A DNA stretch of 64,000 nucleotides from CAIKZD01 sp041675165 (GTDB lineage: Bacteria; Patescibacteriota; Minisyncoccia; Moranbacterales; UBA2206). Positions 25,864-36,195 of this stretch are shown in pieces (the first letter of the stretch is position 1; each line of letters begins with the position of its first letter). Below the pieces are notes generated by a model. It saw nothing but the letters and a program-made list of their open reading frames with translations, was not told the DNA's origin and did not search any database. The stretch is taken from the NCBI GenBank assembly GCA_041675165.1, contig JBAYUI010000001.1, positions 1 through 64,000 on the forward strand, in the 5' to 3' direction. A program made the position numbers and the translations under genes.

Positions 25864-26001
25864 TTTAATAGGGTTTAAGGTTTATACCGTTATAGTAATT
25901 TGGAAATAGAATTGTGACAAGTCAAAATCGAGTTTTTATATGGCTCTTGATTTTAAAAAAGATTTGTGTAATATTAGTATAGTTAATGAATGAGATGGTT
26001 T

Positions 26002-26054
26002 CCTTCGCGACTAGCGGGCTTCGCCCGCTGAAAGTCGCTTCGGCGAGACGAAGG
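26002..26054. repeat. REP-like palindrome touching tRNA-Gly
   Basis: Nested arms: CCTTCG/CGAAGG outside, GCGACT/AGTCGC inside, and AGCGGGC/GCCCGCT at the tip. The outer right arm shares its last base with the first base of the tRNA. Confidence 0.6.
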
Positions 26055-26128
26055 CGGGTGTCGTATAGTGGCTATTATATCAGCCTTCCAAGCTGAGGAG
26101 GGGGGTTCGATTCCCCCTACCCGCTCCA
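26054..26128 (+). tRNA. tRNA-Gly (anticodon TCC)
   Basis: Complete cloverleaf: acceptor GCGGGTG/TACCCGC, anticodon stem TCAGC/GCTGA with loop CTTCCAA (anticodon TCC), and T-arm GGGGG-TTCGATT-CCCCC. Discriminator T and an encoded CCA end follow. Reads GGA/GGG glycine codons. Confidence 0.95.
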
Positions 26129-26156
26129 TTAAAACAAACAAGCAAGCGGATTTTCT

Positions 26157-27182
26157 ATGATGAATTTTTTGCGCGGATTTTATTGTGAAAAAAAGCTTTG
26201 GTATGCAGCAGCCTTGATATTGGCGGCTGTTTTGTTTTTTAGCGGATTTTATGCGGGGAAAAGGCAGATGCAAAAAAATGACCAAAATGATGGTCAACTG
26301 CAAGATAAGGAAATCCGTCAGACGGGGTATAAATTTATCAGTCCTCTTTTGGAATGTGAAATCGGGGGATATCCTTTGTTGAAAAATTCAGAGCTGAAAA
26401 TAAAGGAAGCTGTTCAGGGCAGAATAATCGACAAGAATCCTGATGATTTCATCTCTTTGTATTTCAGGGATCTCAATAATGGCCCTTCTTTTGGAATAAG
26501 CGAACAGGAAAGTTTTTCTCCTGCCAGCCTTTTAAAAGTGCCCTTGATGATGGCGTATTATAAATATGCTGAAAATGAGCCTCAAATCCTAGATCGGAGC
26601 GTCAATTACGCGGGGTCTCCCCAGCAATTCCAACAAGCGATTGTTCCGGGAAAACATATTGAGATCGGGAAAAACTATACCATAGAAGAATTGATTGAGG
26701 CGATGATAAAATATAGCGACAACGAAGCCACTAATCTGCTTTTCCAGAACATCAGCCAGGACAAACTAAAAGTAGTTTTTGATGATCTGGGCATAGCTAT
26801 GCCGGATGTTTATGACCCGAACAATGCTATGCCTGTAAAAGACTATGCTTCTTTCTTCCGCATACTCTATAATGCCTCTTATTTGGATCGGGATATGTCA
26901 GAGCGCGCACTCGATCTTCTTTCGACCGTGGAATATAAGGACGGGCTTATCGCGGGCGTGCCCCCCGACGTGGCTATTTCTCATAAATTTGGAGAAAGAG
27001 AGTTGACAGACAAAAAAGGAGGAATAATAAATCAATTGCACGATTGTGGCATTGTCTATTATCCGGAGCATCCATATTTGCTCTGCATTATGACAAAAGG
27101 AAAAAACATCAATAATCTCTCAAGGAGCATTTCGAGCATTTCTAAAATAGTCTACGAAGAGGTCTCTTCAAGAAATAGATGA
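26157..27182 (+). CDS. Class A beta-lactamase-like serine hydrolase
   Basis: 341 residues. An N-terminal membrane anchor (about 20-40) precedes a Beta-lactamase2-type domain. The active-site SxxK is in FSPASLLKVPLMMAYYKY, the SDN motif in IKYSDNEATNLLFQN and a KFG triad equivalent in ISHKFGERE. Family members include true beta-lactamases and cell-wall hydrolases. The KTG-to-KFG change and membrane anchor leave real beta-lactam hydrolysis uncertain. It lies 28 bases after tRNA-Gly. Confidence 0.85.
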   Translation: MMNFLRGFYCEKKLWYAAALILAAVLFFSGFYAGKRQMQKNDQNDGQLQDKEIRQTGYKFISPLLECEIGGYPLLKNSELKIKEAVQGRIIDKNPDDFISLYFRDLNNGPSFGISEQESFSPASLLKVPLMMAYYKYAENEPQILDRSVNYAGSPQQFQQAIVPGKHIEIGKNYTIEELIEAMIKYSDNEATNLLFQNISQDKLKVVFDDLGIAMPDVYDPNNAMPVKDYASFFRILYNASYLDRDMSERALDLLSTVEYKDGLIAGVPPDVAISHKFGERELTDKKGGIINQLHDCGIVYYPEHPYLLCIMTKGKNINNLSRSISSISKIVYEEVSSRNR

Positions 27183-27505
27183 CCCGCTCGCCCTCCATTT
27201 TAAAAAGGGTATCTTTTTGGACCAAATATTGTCCGATTTTTTGTTTGAAAGCAGGCAGTATGGCGGGAGGACGCTTTGACAAGCTGTGGATAACTTATGG
27301 AAAGAATCACAAAAGACGGTCATTCAAGAAAAAAGAGAATTACTTTTTAACATAACGCAAAAGAGGAAATAATAGAAAAAAGATTGAATAAAAAAACGAA
27401 ACAGAATATGCTCGGAATAATAGGGGGGGGATTGAGTTTTTTAGCTTTATAAAAGCCTAAAAAATCAAAAAGGTCGAGAGCTGTCTGAACCACCCTCTTT
27501 TTTGC
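27183..27505. other. Intergenic region before the giant surface-protein operon
   Basis: About 320 bases without a plausible gene. It holds one DnaA-box-like TGTGGATAA (27285-27293) and a hairpin TTTTTTAGCTTT/AAAGCCTAAAAAA (27437-27465) that could end transcription from upstream. Confidence 0.4.
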
Positions 27506-27534
27506 TTATCAAAAGCAAAATACTGTGGTATAAT
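27506..27534 (+). promoter_or_regulatory. Probable promoter of the giant-protein operon
   Basis: TATAAT (27529-27534), with a weak TTATCA -35 box 17 bases upstream. The first ATG of the giant gene is 68 bases downstream. Confidence 0.45.
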
Positions 27535-27601
27535 CCATATGGAGTATGTGCTTGGGTGAGGTATCAAACTGTTTATTTTGGTATCTCTTTTCATTTTTAG
27601 A

Positions 27602-30600
27602 ATGCTGCAAAACAAAAAAACAAAAAATAAGGAAAAAGAGGTTGAAAAACCGCTTAAAAAATCAATAAAAAAAGCTCTCATTGGAAAAAAGGGGTATTTT
27701 GCTGTCCAAAGAAGAAGGGGAGTGAAAAAAAATGATATTGCTAAAGCTAAAATAATTGAAAAAATAGAAGAATACGACCCTGAAATACTGAAAACGGTCA
27801 AATCTTGGAATTTTTCGGAAAAAAGAAAGGACGAGTTTTTCATAAGACAGACCCTTGAAGAATATGTTTCACTTGACCATACGGACAAGAAAGACTTGGG
27901 GAAAGCTTATTTTTGGAATTTATTCTTAGGAAAATTTGTTTTATCAATAAAACAAATTTTCAGACAAGTTTTTAAAGCGGGATTTAAGTTTTCTTATAGG
28001 GCAATATCCGTTTTGGCTATTGCTTTTTTGGTGTATGGAATTTCGCCGGCGGCTCTTTGCGCTCCCAAATCGGTCGCAATAACTACAAAGGCTGATTGGG
28101 ATCTGGGTCAGTTTTCCGGAGTGACTACACAGAATTCTGTCGATTCGATCCAGATGGAACCAAGTGGGACTTGGACAGCTCGAACTTGGGCATCACCAGA
28201 GGACACCATAGGCTTCGGGCATAGTTCTGTAATGGTGGGCGATTATCTCTATGTTTTCCGAGGTTATTCCGGAGATACTTTTTGGAGATATGATACTATC
28301 AAAAATACTTGGTCAACAATGGCGGGACTGCCACAACCGGCATTCTATGGGGCAGATATGACATATTTGGCCAGTACGGGAAAGATATATGCAATGTTCG
28401 GAGGCTATTCTCAAAAATTTTATAGCTATGATATAGATTCAAATTCTTGGACAAAACTGACTGATATGTTAGATACGCCATGGACAGGCGCGGCGATGGA
28501 AGGGAACGGAACGAGCATTTTTATTGTCAGGGGAAATGCCAGTACTGATTTTTGGGAATATGACACTGTTTCCAGTAGCTGGATAAATCGACCACCGATT
28601 ACGGCGGCTGTCGGAGCCGGGGCGGATATTGTGAATGGACAGGATGGAAATTTATATCTGGTCAGGGGATCTGGAACTCAAACTTTCTATCGGTATGATA
28701 TCGCTGGTCACAGATGGTACGCGACCGTGGCTCAACTCCCTTCGACTTGTGGCGCGGCGGCAAATGCAGCTTGCACTTTTGGAAACGAACAAAAAGGAGT
28801 CTATCGGAATGGAAAATTGTACTTTATGCGTTCTAATGGTACGCAAGATATGTTGCAATATGACATTTCTGGAAATGCTTGGACGGCTCTAACGACAGAT
28901 ATGACTCCTCAAGCGGTCAATTATGGTTCTTTGACTCTGAATACAAATGATAATTTAATATATGCCTTCAGAGCTAATGGCACGACTGATTTTTGGAAAT
29001 TCGATCCCGATGCGGCATCCGGACAAAAGTGGGTCGGACCAAAACAGGTGCAAACAACCGCAGGCGTCCTTTCTACTGTAGGCACAGGCAGTGATTTGGT
29101 TTGGAATCAGAATTATGGCGGAAATAACTACGTGTACGCTATCCAAGGCAGGGGAACGACGGGATTTTTTGTGTATAATGTAGCGAATAATTCTTGGACG
29201 ACCGGTACGGTACTTCCCATCTCTCCGAATAGTGATATGAAAGGAGCGATCAACCCGGCTAATGGAGCGCTTTATTATCCGCGTTCTGGATCGGCTAATA
29301 TCCTCATTTACAGCGGAGGCACTGCCGGTACTTGGGCCAATATGTCGCCGGCACCACCCATAGCACCGGCCGATGGAGCCAGTGTTGCTTTTCAAGGCAC
29401 CAATCTATATTATCGGCCCGGCAATGGAAGTCAGAATATTTATCGATACAATGGCACAAGTTGGTCAGCGGCAATCCCTATGGCAACTGTAGATAGCGGA
29501 ACGACCACGACTTATTATGCCAATACGGGAGGCAGAATGATTTCGGATGGAACTAATGTTTATGCAACACTGGGAGATGGTGAAACAACATTTTTGAAAT
29601 ATGACGGAAGTGCTTGGTTAACATTGTCCGCCACGCCATTCTCGCAATATTATGGGAGTGATATGACGTATGACAGCGTTAATTCAAAAATATATGCCTT
29701 AGCCGGATTATATAAGAATGAGACTTGGGAATATGACATAGCCACTGATGTTTGGAGAAGGTTGCCGAATAACCAGAAATATACTTTTGATAGGGGACCG
29801 TACAATGGTGCTTCGATCGAATATTCCGGCAATACCTCTTTATACGCAACTACAGGCCAAAGCCTTTCTGATATATGGAGTTATACCGTCTCAGCTACAA
29901 ATTTTCCAACTTCCGGAACTTACACTTATGCCAGTCAAATGATCGACCTCGGGCAAGTTTCCAGTGGTTCGGCATTCACTTTCAATGAGGAAAGGCCGGC
30001 CAATACTTCTACGAAGTACGAGCTGTGTACAAATGCGGACGGTGCGGCCTGTTCTTCTTGGCACAATGTAACGGACGGCGTGATCAGCGACCTAACCATT
30101 GGCAGGTATGTCTGGGTGAAAGTCACCTTATCTACGAGTGATGGGGCCAGCACTCCAACAGTGAATGATTATACCATTTCTTATGCTTCAAGCGATACCG
30201 TTCCTTCTTCGCCTACGACAATAGTGGCTAAATCTCAGCAAGTGGACGGGTCAGATATCGTAGCTGACACGGAATACGCATATGAGCACCCCTATTTTTC
30301 TTGGACAGCCGGAGCGGATAATGGCTCAGGAATAGATGGTTATTATGTCTATTGGGGAAAAAACAGCTCCGCGGATCCGGCAAGTGAAGGAAGTTACCAG
30401 GCAACTGGCCACTATACGGTCAACGAGGCGATGAATTATGATACTAGTCCGGTGCATCCCTACGGCACATATTATTTAATCGTGAAGGCTAAAGATAAGA
30501 ACGGGTTGGTATCAGACGCTTGGTCAGCTTTTACTTACAAATACAAAGGTGTTTCTCCGTCACAAGTATCGAGTAAAACATTACAAAGCGATTTCAATAA

Positions 30601-33600
30601 AGCGGGAGCCGACTTTGATGACGGGAAAATATCATACTCGGCTGTTGATGGATCAATGCGCCTGTCAAACACTTCCGGTTTTTGGAATCAGGCTCGATTA
30701 TCAGCTTCACCCTATTATACGCATATAGGGGGTCAGGCAGTGTTGGGGGGATGTAAGACGACTGGGCAATCCCAATTAAGTGGCAATCATTGCGTTTATA
30801 CATTTCAAGGAAACAATCAATTGGTTTTTATGCGGTATGAGATTGAAACGGATACATGGATAAATTCAACCGCTAATATAGCCGAGATAAAACCAGCCTT
30901 GTCAGCGGTTAATAATGGAGGAACGATGGTGGCTGGTCCGGAGGGTTATCTCTATGCGACCAAGGGTGTCACCACGCCAACTTTTTGGCGCTATGACATT
31001 GCTAACGCGGCATGGACACAAATTGATGATGCACCGAAAAATTTCGATTATGGTTCTGTCTTGACGTATGATGACAGTCGATATATCTATGCTATGCCAG
31101 GAAATGACGATGCGACATATCGATATGACACTTGTAACGGTCAAGATGGAAGTTGCAGTCCGCAATGGACCCAACTAACCAATGCCCAATTCGGGAACCC
31201 CAATACGGTTGACGGACAAAAGACCTACGAAGGAGCGGATGGTATTTATGACGGACGGAACAATATGTATGTGATGCAAGGCAACTATTATCCGTATATG
31301 GCTAAATATTCCATTGCTGACGACGAAGGGCGTGGAGAAGTGCATAATACTTGGACATCTCTTTCGGCCGCGCCCGTCGGTTTCTATAACGGAGGCAGTT
31401 TGTCTTTCGACGGGGATCATACAATCTATGCTTTAGCGGGAAATTCTCGTATGAAGTTTATGAAATATGACACCAACACCGACGCATGGTCATTCCTTCC
31501 GGACGCGCCTGCCACAATTTCATATGGAGCTTCTCTCGTTTTTCATAACGGCTATCTCTATGCCACTCGAGGGGGAACTTATACGACGTTCTATCGTTAT
31601 AATACGATTGATAACACGTGGGAGATTCCCAATCATAATTTTTTCGGCAATACGGATGTGACAGGGGCAGTTTATCTCCCTTATTCCAATGGAGCTTCAA
31701 TGGCGGATGACGGAGGCGGAAATATATATATATATAGAGGCGGATTCGATAATACTTTTGGACGATATAATTCTTCGACCGGTGTTTTTACCACCCTATC
31801 CAAGTTACCGATGGGTGCCGGCAACGGAGCGAATATTGTATATAATGGAACGGAGAATGCTATCTACTATGTTTCCGGCAATACCATAAGAACAAGACGG
31901 ACCGGGACGGATACGCAGAACCCATACTTTTTCAAATATGATATAACCAGTAATACTTGGTCACAAATAACCACCGATCGTCCTTTGGCTCAAATATGGC
32001 TGGGATCGTCAATGACCTATGACGGGTCTCAATATATCTATCTGACCCAGGGCAATGGTACATCCACTTGGTGGAAATATGATACGTTGGGGGCTGCCGG
32101 TTCAAGGTGGAGCGCTATGAGTACGGTGGGGAGTTGTTCGAGCGGTGACGGAAGTAAGATTTTGTATGTAAGTGGAACGATTTTCCGGACGCAAGGCGCA
32201 GGATCGACTACGAATTGTAAATTTTCTATTTCTAATGGAACGTGGTCAACATTGGGAGCCCTTTTCTTTGGTGCTAACTCCGGATCAAGTCTGGTAGATG
32301 GCAAGGACGGTTATATTTATTTGGCTCGCGGCGGCAATACTAATAGTTATTATCGTTATAACATTTCCCAAAGCGCTCCGGGGTCATGGGAAAATCTGAC
32401 CGGAGCCAATATTCCGGCTCAAGTGACTACGGGCGGTTGGGGAGTAAATTCTAACAATAGGAACTGGTTTACGTCCGGCGCGGGCGGAGGAATAACTTTT
32501 CCGGACGGATTGTATAGCTATATCGTCGGATCTAGTACGAATGCGACGGGTTTTATTAAGACCGGTACATATACTTCAGAACCGATTGATCTTACTCAGG
32601 CTTATAAATTTGCCAACTTGAGCGTCAGCTATATCTTGCCGATCAACACTGCGCTTGAAATCCAAACCAGAACTTCATCCAACGGGTCGACTTGGGGAGA
32701 TTGGACGGATGTTTCAGAAGATCATTCTTTGGGCGATTCTCATACTTTTTCCATAAATTCTTCCGTAAATGAATATATTCAGATAAGGATGATTTTCAGC
32801 TCTTCCGATCAAGTCTATTCTCCGCGCGTAGATGATTTTGCCATAAACTATTATCAAGATCTTTTCCCGCCTGACAATCCTACTGGTATTTCTGCTTACG
32901 ATACCAGTGTCAAAACCAATATTCTTTCTGACAATACTTGGCATAACTACACAGCTCCGTATTTCGAATGGCCGGTCGCTAACAGCGCGGGCGGAGCGGT
33001 TGACAATCAGGGCGGATCGGGCATCGCGGGCTATTATGTCTGTTTCGGGAATAATACTGATTGCGTGGATCCTTATGTGGACGGTAGTTTCCAGATGGGC
33101 AATAGTTTTGTCCCTACCGGTATGGTTTCCGGACAGGATTATCATTTGAGAATAAAGGCCGTGGATAATGCCGGTATGTTTTTGGGTACGAGTTTTGATG
33201 CCTTCACGTATCGATTCGATGATGTGGCTCCGACTAATCCCAGTGAGATTACAGCCGATCCGATAGGTTATTCTTCAGCAGACGCGTTTATTTTCACGTG
33301 GTCTAATGATGTCGGTGATGCTAATTCCGGCGTAGCCAAATTCCAATATCGCACAGGCGGAGATGCGGCAGACATATGGTATGATATTTCTGACCCATAT
33401 GCCGTATCGCAATCCGTCGCGCCATATCAGGCTAACAAGAACACTTTCTATTTGCGCGCGGTGGACAATGCCGGCAATGTTTCCGCTCCGATGACGATGG
33501 ATTATTTCTATTCCGGTGGAGCCGCTTCGCCGCCGCAAAATTTGGTTGTTTCGCCGGACACCGTGGACAATCAGACCAACAGCTTCACTTTCACTTGGGA

Positions 33601-35362
33601 CGTGCCTACTTCTTACGCGGGGGATGTGGACAAGTTGACCTATTTCTACTCGGTCAATTATCTGCCCACGCCTTTTAATACCATAGAAACTACAGCCAAA
33701 GCCGCCGGTCCGGGGCCGTTTGCGACCCAGTTCGGGAAAAATACTATGTATGTAGTGGCGATGAACGAAGGCGGCACCAAAACTAATCCAAACGATGTGG
33801 ATTGGGATCATCCAGCCTCGGTGGATTTTTATGCCAAGACGACCGCTCCTGGACCGCCGGTCAATATGCAAGTTTTCGACACTTCCGATCGCGAAGCGGA
33901 GGAATATAGCGTGGCGGTCAAATGGAGCGTGCCGCAAAGTTATGATAGTGGAAACTTTGCCGGCTACACGATCTATCGATCGCTCGATGGAACGAATTTT
34001 GTCGAAGCGGCCACGACGACCGGAACGGCGTATGTGGATACGGAATTGGAAAGCAAAGAATATTATTATTATGTCCGCTCTAGAGATAAGACTAATAATC
34101 TTTCCATCGCAACCTCGACACTTTTTTTGACGCCGACCGGGCGCTATACCACTCCGCCGACCATCGTGTCCAAGCCATCGGTTTCAGTGCAATCATTTGC
34201 AGCTTCTTTCGAGTGGTCGACTAACCGATTGGCCAGTTCTTTCGTCGAGTATGGCACGAAGATGTCATTGGGAAAGACGAACGGACAAGTGGACAGCCTG
34301 ACCGCGCACAAAGTCGATATCAATGGCTTGGAAGCGGCCACTAAATATTATTATCGCGTGAAATTTATCGATCCGGACGGGAATATCGGAACTTCTGAAA
34401 TCGGTAATTTTACCACCAATGATCCGCCGACCATTTCGGACGTTTTGGTAGATGGCATAGGATTGGACAGTGCGACTGTTTCTTGGTCGACCAATATGAG
34501 CGGCACTTGCACTTTAAAATATGGAGAAGGTGGCTTTTCAAATTCTATCGAGGAGTCGGGCAGTGGGACGACGCACATCCAGAAAATCACAGGACTTAAA
34601 AATGCTACGCCCTACGCGTATCAGGTGGATTGTGTAGACGCGGATGATAATACATTTGATAGCGATCAATATACTTTCAATACCCTTGAACAGCCGCGGG
34701 TGGAAAATCTGACCGTGCAGAACAAGGAGAATGTCGATATCCCGACCATCGAGTTGAATTATACGACCACCCATCCGACGACTACCTTGGTCAAATTCAA
34801 GGGTCCGGATGAAACGGCTTATCATAACTATCTATTGTCGGATTACGCGACTGATCATAAAGCGACGATCGAAGCGTTGGATCCGGCCATTGAATATGAA
34901 GTGGTTGCGACGGGCATTGATGAAAACGGAGTGGAGGCGGCCAATATGACGGCCAAGGTGACCACCCTGACCGATAGTCGCCCGCCCGCCATAACAGCTA
35001 ATCGCGCAATCGGACGAGTGATCGGGCTCGGAAAAGATGCTAGGGCTAATTTGTATGTTAAGATAGAAACAGATGAACTCACAAAAGTAAAAGTGCTTTT
35101 CGGCAAAGGAACGATTATGGGCAACTTTGAGCAGAGCACGCCGGAAGATCCTTCCAATACATATCATCTAATCACTATCCCCGTCGATCCGGGACAGGTG
35201 TATAGCTATGTCATTGAAGCGGTGGATATGGCGGACAATAAAACTGTTTCCAATCCGGCCACGGTTGTGGTTGAAGGCGCCAAGCAGAATGCGACCGAAA
35301 TCGTGATAAATACGTTCAGCGATAAGTTTGGTTGGATAACTAAGTTATGGATAAAACAATAG
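27602..35362 (+). CDS. Giant secreted kelch-repeat/fibronectin III protein
   Basis: 2586 residues. An unusual ~130-residue lysine-rich N-terminus precedes a hydrophobic signal segment (about 131-153, SVLAIAFLVYGISPAALCA). Then come two blocks of kelch-like repeats of the form FWRYDTIKNTWSTM, about 11 in each block by eye. They are separated by an Fn3-like linker (YYVYWGKNSS region). A long tail of Fn3 and purple-acid-phosphatase-N-like domains follows (FAASFEWSTNRLASSFVEYG). There is no C-terminal anchor. Likely a cell-surface adhesin or binding protein. Its 3' end overlaps the ABC transporter gene by 16 bases. A TTG at 27578 is an alternative start. Confidence 0.88.
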   Translation: MLQNKKTKNKEKEVEKPLKKSIKKALIGKKGYFAVQRRRGVKKNDIAKAKIIEKIEEYDPEILKTVKSWNFSEKRKDEFFIRQTLEEYVSLDHTDKKDLGKAYFWNLFLGKFVLSIKQIFRQVFKAGFKFSYRAISVLAIAFLVYGISPAALCAPKSVAITTKADWDLGQFSGVTTQNSVDSIQMEPSGTWTARTWASPEDTIGFGHSSVMVGDYLYVFRGYSGDTFWRYDTIKNTWSTMAGLPQPAFYGADMTYLASTGKIYAMFGGYSQKFYSYDIDSNSWTKLTDMLDTPWTGAAMEGNGTSIFIVRGNASTDFWEYDTVSSSWINRPPITAAVGAGADIVNGQDGNLYLVRGSGTQTFYRYDIAGHRWYATVAQLPSTCGAAANAACTFGNEQKGVYRNGKLYFMRSNGTQDMLQYDISGNAWTALTTDMTPQAVNYGSLTLNTNDNLIYAFRANGTTDFWKFDPDAASGQKWVGPKQVQTTAGVLSTVGTGSDLVWNQNYGGNNYVYAIQGRGTTGFFVYNVANNSWTTGTVLPISPNSDMKGAINPANGALYYPRSGSANILIYSGGTAGTWANMSPAPPIAPADGASVAFQGTNLYYRPGNGSQNIYRYNGTSWSAAIPMATVDSGTTTTYYANTGGRMISDGTNVYATLGDGETTFLKYDGSAWLTLSATPFSQYYGSDMTYDSVNSKIYALAGLYKNETWEYDIATDVWRRLPNNQKYTFDRGPYNGASIEYSGNTSLYATTGQSLSDIWSYTVSATNFPTSGTYTYASQMIDLGQVSSGSAFTFNEERPANTSTKYELCTNADGAACSSWHNVTDGVISDLTIGRYVWVKVTLSTSDGASTPTVNDYTISYASSDTVPSSPTTIVAKSQQVDGSDIVADTEYAYEHPYFSWTAGADNGSGIDGYYVYWGKNSSADPASEGSYQATGHYTVNEAMNYDTSPVHPYGTYYLIVKAKDKNGLVSDAWSAFTYKYKGVSPSQVSSKTLQSDFNKAGADFDDGKISYSAVDGSMRLSNTSGFWNQARLSASPYYTHIGGQAVLGGCKTTGQSQLSGNHCVYTFQGNNQLVFMRYEIETDTWINSTANIAEIKPALSAVNNGGTMVAGPEGYLYATKGVTTPTFWRYDIANAAWTQIDDAPKNFDYGSVLTYDDSRYIYAMPGNDDATYRYDTCNGQDGSCSPQWTQLTNAQFGNPNTVDGQKTYEGADGIYDGRNNMYVMQGNYYPYMAKYSIADDEGRGEVHNTWTSLSAAPVGFYNGGSLSFDGDHTIYALAGNSRMKFMKYDTNTDAWSFLPDAPATISYGASLVFHNGYLYATRGGTYTTFYRYNTIDNTWEIPNHNFFGNTDVTGAVYLPYSNGASMADDGGGNIYIYRGGFDNTFGRYNSSTGVFTTLSKLPMGAGNGANIVYNGTENAIYYVSGNTIRTRRTGTDTQNPYFFKYDITSNTWSQITTDRPLAQIWLGSSMTYDGSQYIYLTQGNGTSTWWKYDTLGAAGSRWSAMSTVGSCSSGDGSKILYVSGTIFRTQGAGSTTNCKFSISNGTWSTLGALFFGANSGSSLVDGKDGYIYLARGGNTNSYYRYNISQSAPGSWENLTGANIPAQVTTGGWGVNSNNRNWFTSGAGGGITFPDGLYSYIVGSSTNATGFIKTGTYTSEPIDLTQAYKFANLSVSYILPINTALEIQTRTSSNGSTWGDWTDVSEDHSLGDSHTFSINSSVNEYIQIRMIFSSSDQVYSPRVDDFAINYYQDLFPPDNPTGISAYDTSVKTNILSDNTWHNYTAPYFEWPVANSAGGAVDNQGGSGIAGYYVCFGNNTDCVDPYVDGSFQMGNSFVPTGMVSGQDYHLRIKAVDNAGMFLGTSFDAFTYRFDDVAPTNPSEITADPIGYSSADAFIFTWSNDVGDANSGVAKFQYRTGGDAADIWYDISDPYAVSQSVAPYQANKNTFYLRAVDNAGNVSAPMTMDYFYSGGAASPPQNLVVSPDTVDNQTNSFTFTWDVPTSYAGDVDKLTYFYSVNYLPTPFNTIETTAKAAGPGPFATQFGKNTMYVVAMNEGGTKTNPNDVDWDHPASVDFYAKTTAPGPPVNMQVFDTSDREAEEYSVAVKWSVPQSYDSGNFAGYTIYRSLDGTNFVEAATTTGTAYVDTELESKEYYYYVRSRDKTNNLSIATSTLFLTPTGRYTTPPTIVSKPSVSVQSFAASFEWSTNRLASSFVEYGTKMSLGKTNGQVDSLTAHKVDINGLEAATKYYYRVKFIDPDGNIGTSEIGNFTTNDPPTISDVLVDGIGLDSATVSWSTNMSGTCTLKYGEGGFSNSIEESGSGTTHIQKITGLKNATPYAYQVDCVDADDNTFDSDQYTFNTLEQPRVENLTVQNKENVDIPTIELNYTTTHPTTTLVKFKGPDETAYHNYLLSDYATDHKATIEALDPAIEYEVVATGIDENGVEAANMTAKVTTLTDSRPPAITANRAIGRVIGLGKDARANLYVKIETDELTKVKVLFGKGTIMGNFEQSTPEDPSNTYHLITIPVDPGQVYSYVIEAVDMADNKTVSNPATVVVEGAKQNATEIVINTFSDKFGWITKLWIKQ

Positions 35363-36195
35363 ATCAAATAGACGAGAAGGAGAAAAGAATATTAAAGATG
35401 AATGAAGCTCCCAGTCAGAGTGCTAAAGGAAAAAAAACTTCCGAGTTTTTTCCTGAGTTTGAACATCATTCTCAAAAAGATATTGTAGTCGGTGTCAAGG
35501 ACATTGAGAAAACTTTTGTCTTGGGCACTAATAAGGTGGATATTTTGAAAGGGGTCAACTTCGAAATAAAAAGAGGGGAATTTGTGATGCTAATGGGTCC
35601 TTCCGGTTGCGGAAAATCGACTTTGCTCCACATCGTTTATGGATTGGAAGCTCCGACCAATGGGACGATCTTTGTTGAAGATGAAGATATCTGGGCGCAC
35701 AGCAAGAATTGGCGAGCTTATTTCCGCAATCAATACATCGGTTTTATCCCGCAACAAGCCTTTTGGATAAAGTCGCTTTCAGTCATTGAAAATGTGGCGG
35801 TGCCGGGATTCATCGGCGGTCGGGGTTATCGCGAATCCATCGAAAGAGCGTATAAGACCTTGGAAATTGTCGGAATGAAAGACTGGGCACATTATCGGCC
35901 GTTTGACTTGTCCGGAGGACAGCAGCAGAAAGTAGCTTTTGCCCGTTCACTCCTTCTTAATCCTAAATTCATCATCGCGGATGAACCGACGGGGAACCTT
36001 GACCAGAAATCCGGCGTACAGCTGATGGACCTCATTAAAGAGTTCAACGAATCATTGAATATCACTGTCCTTATGGTGACGCATAATCCTGATCAGATCA
36101 GTTATGCATCGAGAATAGTCAGGATGGTGGACGGAAAAATATTATCAGACACGACTGATAAAGAACAAATTAATATAATCAAAAATGAAGCTTAA
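35347..36195 (+). CDS. MacB/LolD-type ABC transporter ATPase
   Basis: 282 residues. Walker A GPSGCGKSTLLH, Q-loop GFIPQQAFW, signature LSGGQQQKVAFARSLL, Walker B KFIIADEPTGNLD and H-loop MVTHNP. A ~50-residue charged N-terminal extension precedes the ABC domain. A second ATG at 35398 would remove 17 residues. It overlaps the giant gene (16 bases) and the permease gene (11 bases), so all three are translationally coupled. Confidence 0.93.
   Translation: MDKTIDQIDEKEKRILKMNEAPSQSAKGKKTSEFFPEFEHHSQKDIVVGVKDIEKTFVLGTNKVDILKGVNFEIKRGEFVMLMGPSGCGKSTLLHIVYGLEAPTNGTIFVEDEDIWAHSKNWRAYFRNQYIGFIPQQAFWIKSLSVIENVAVPGFIGGRGYRESIERAYKTLEIVGMKDWAHYRPFDLSGGQQQKVAFARSLLLNPKFIIADEPTGNLDQKSGVQLMDLIKEFNESLNITVLMVTHNPDQISYASRIVRMVDGKILSDTTDKEQINIIKNEA

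Noticed and set aside
27285..27293. TGTGGATAA, a perfect DnaA-box word
   Set aside because: A single copy with no cluster of boxes, no dnaA/dnaN neighbours and no DNA-unwinding region, so not an origin.
27457..27888. Minus-strand 143-codon hydrophobic frame at the start of the giant gene
   Set aside because: Its hydrophobicity is the mirror of the lysine-rich codons on the plus strand; it overlaps the promoter and the start of the giant gene.
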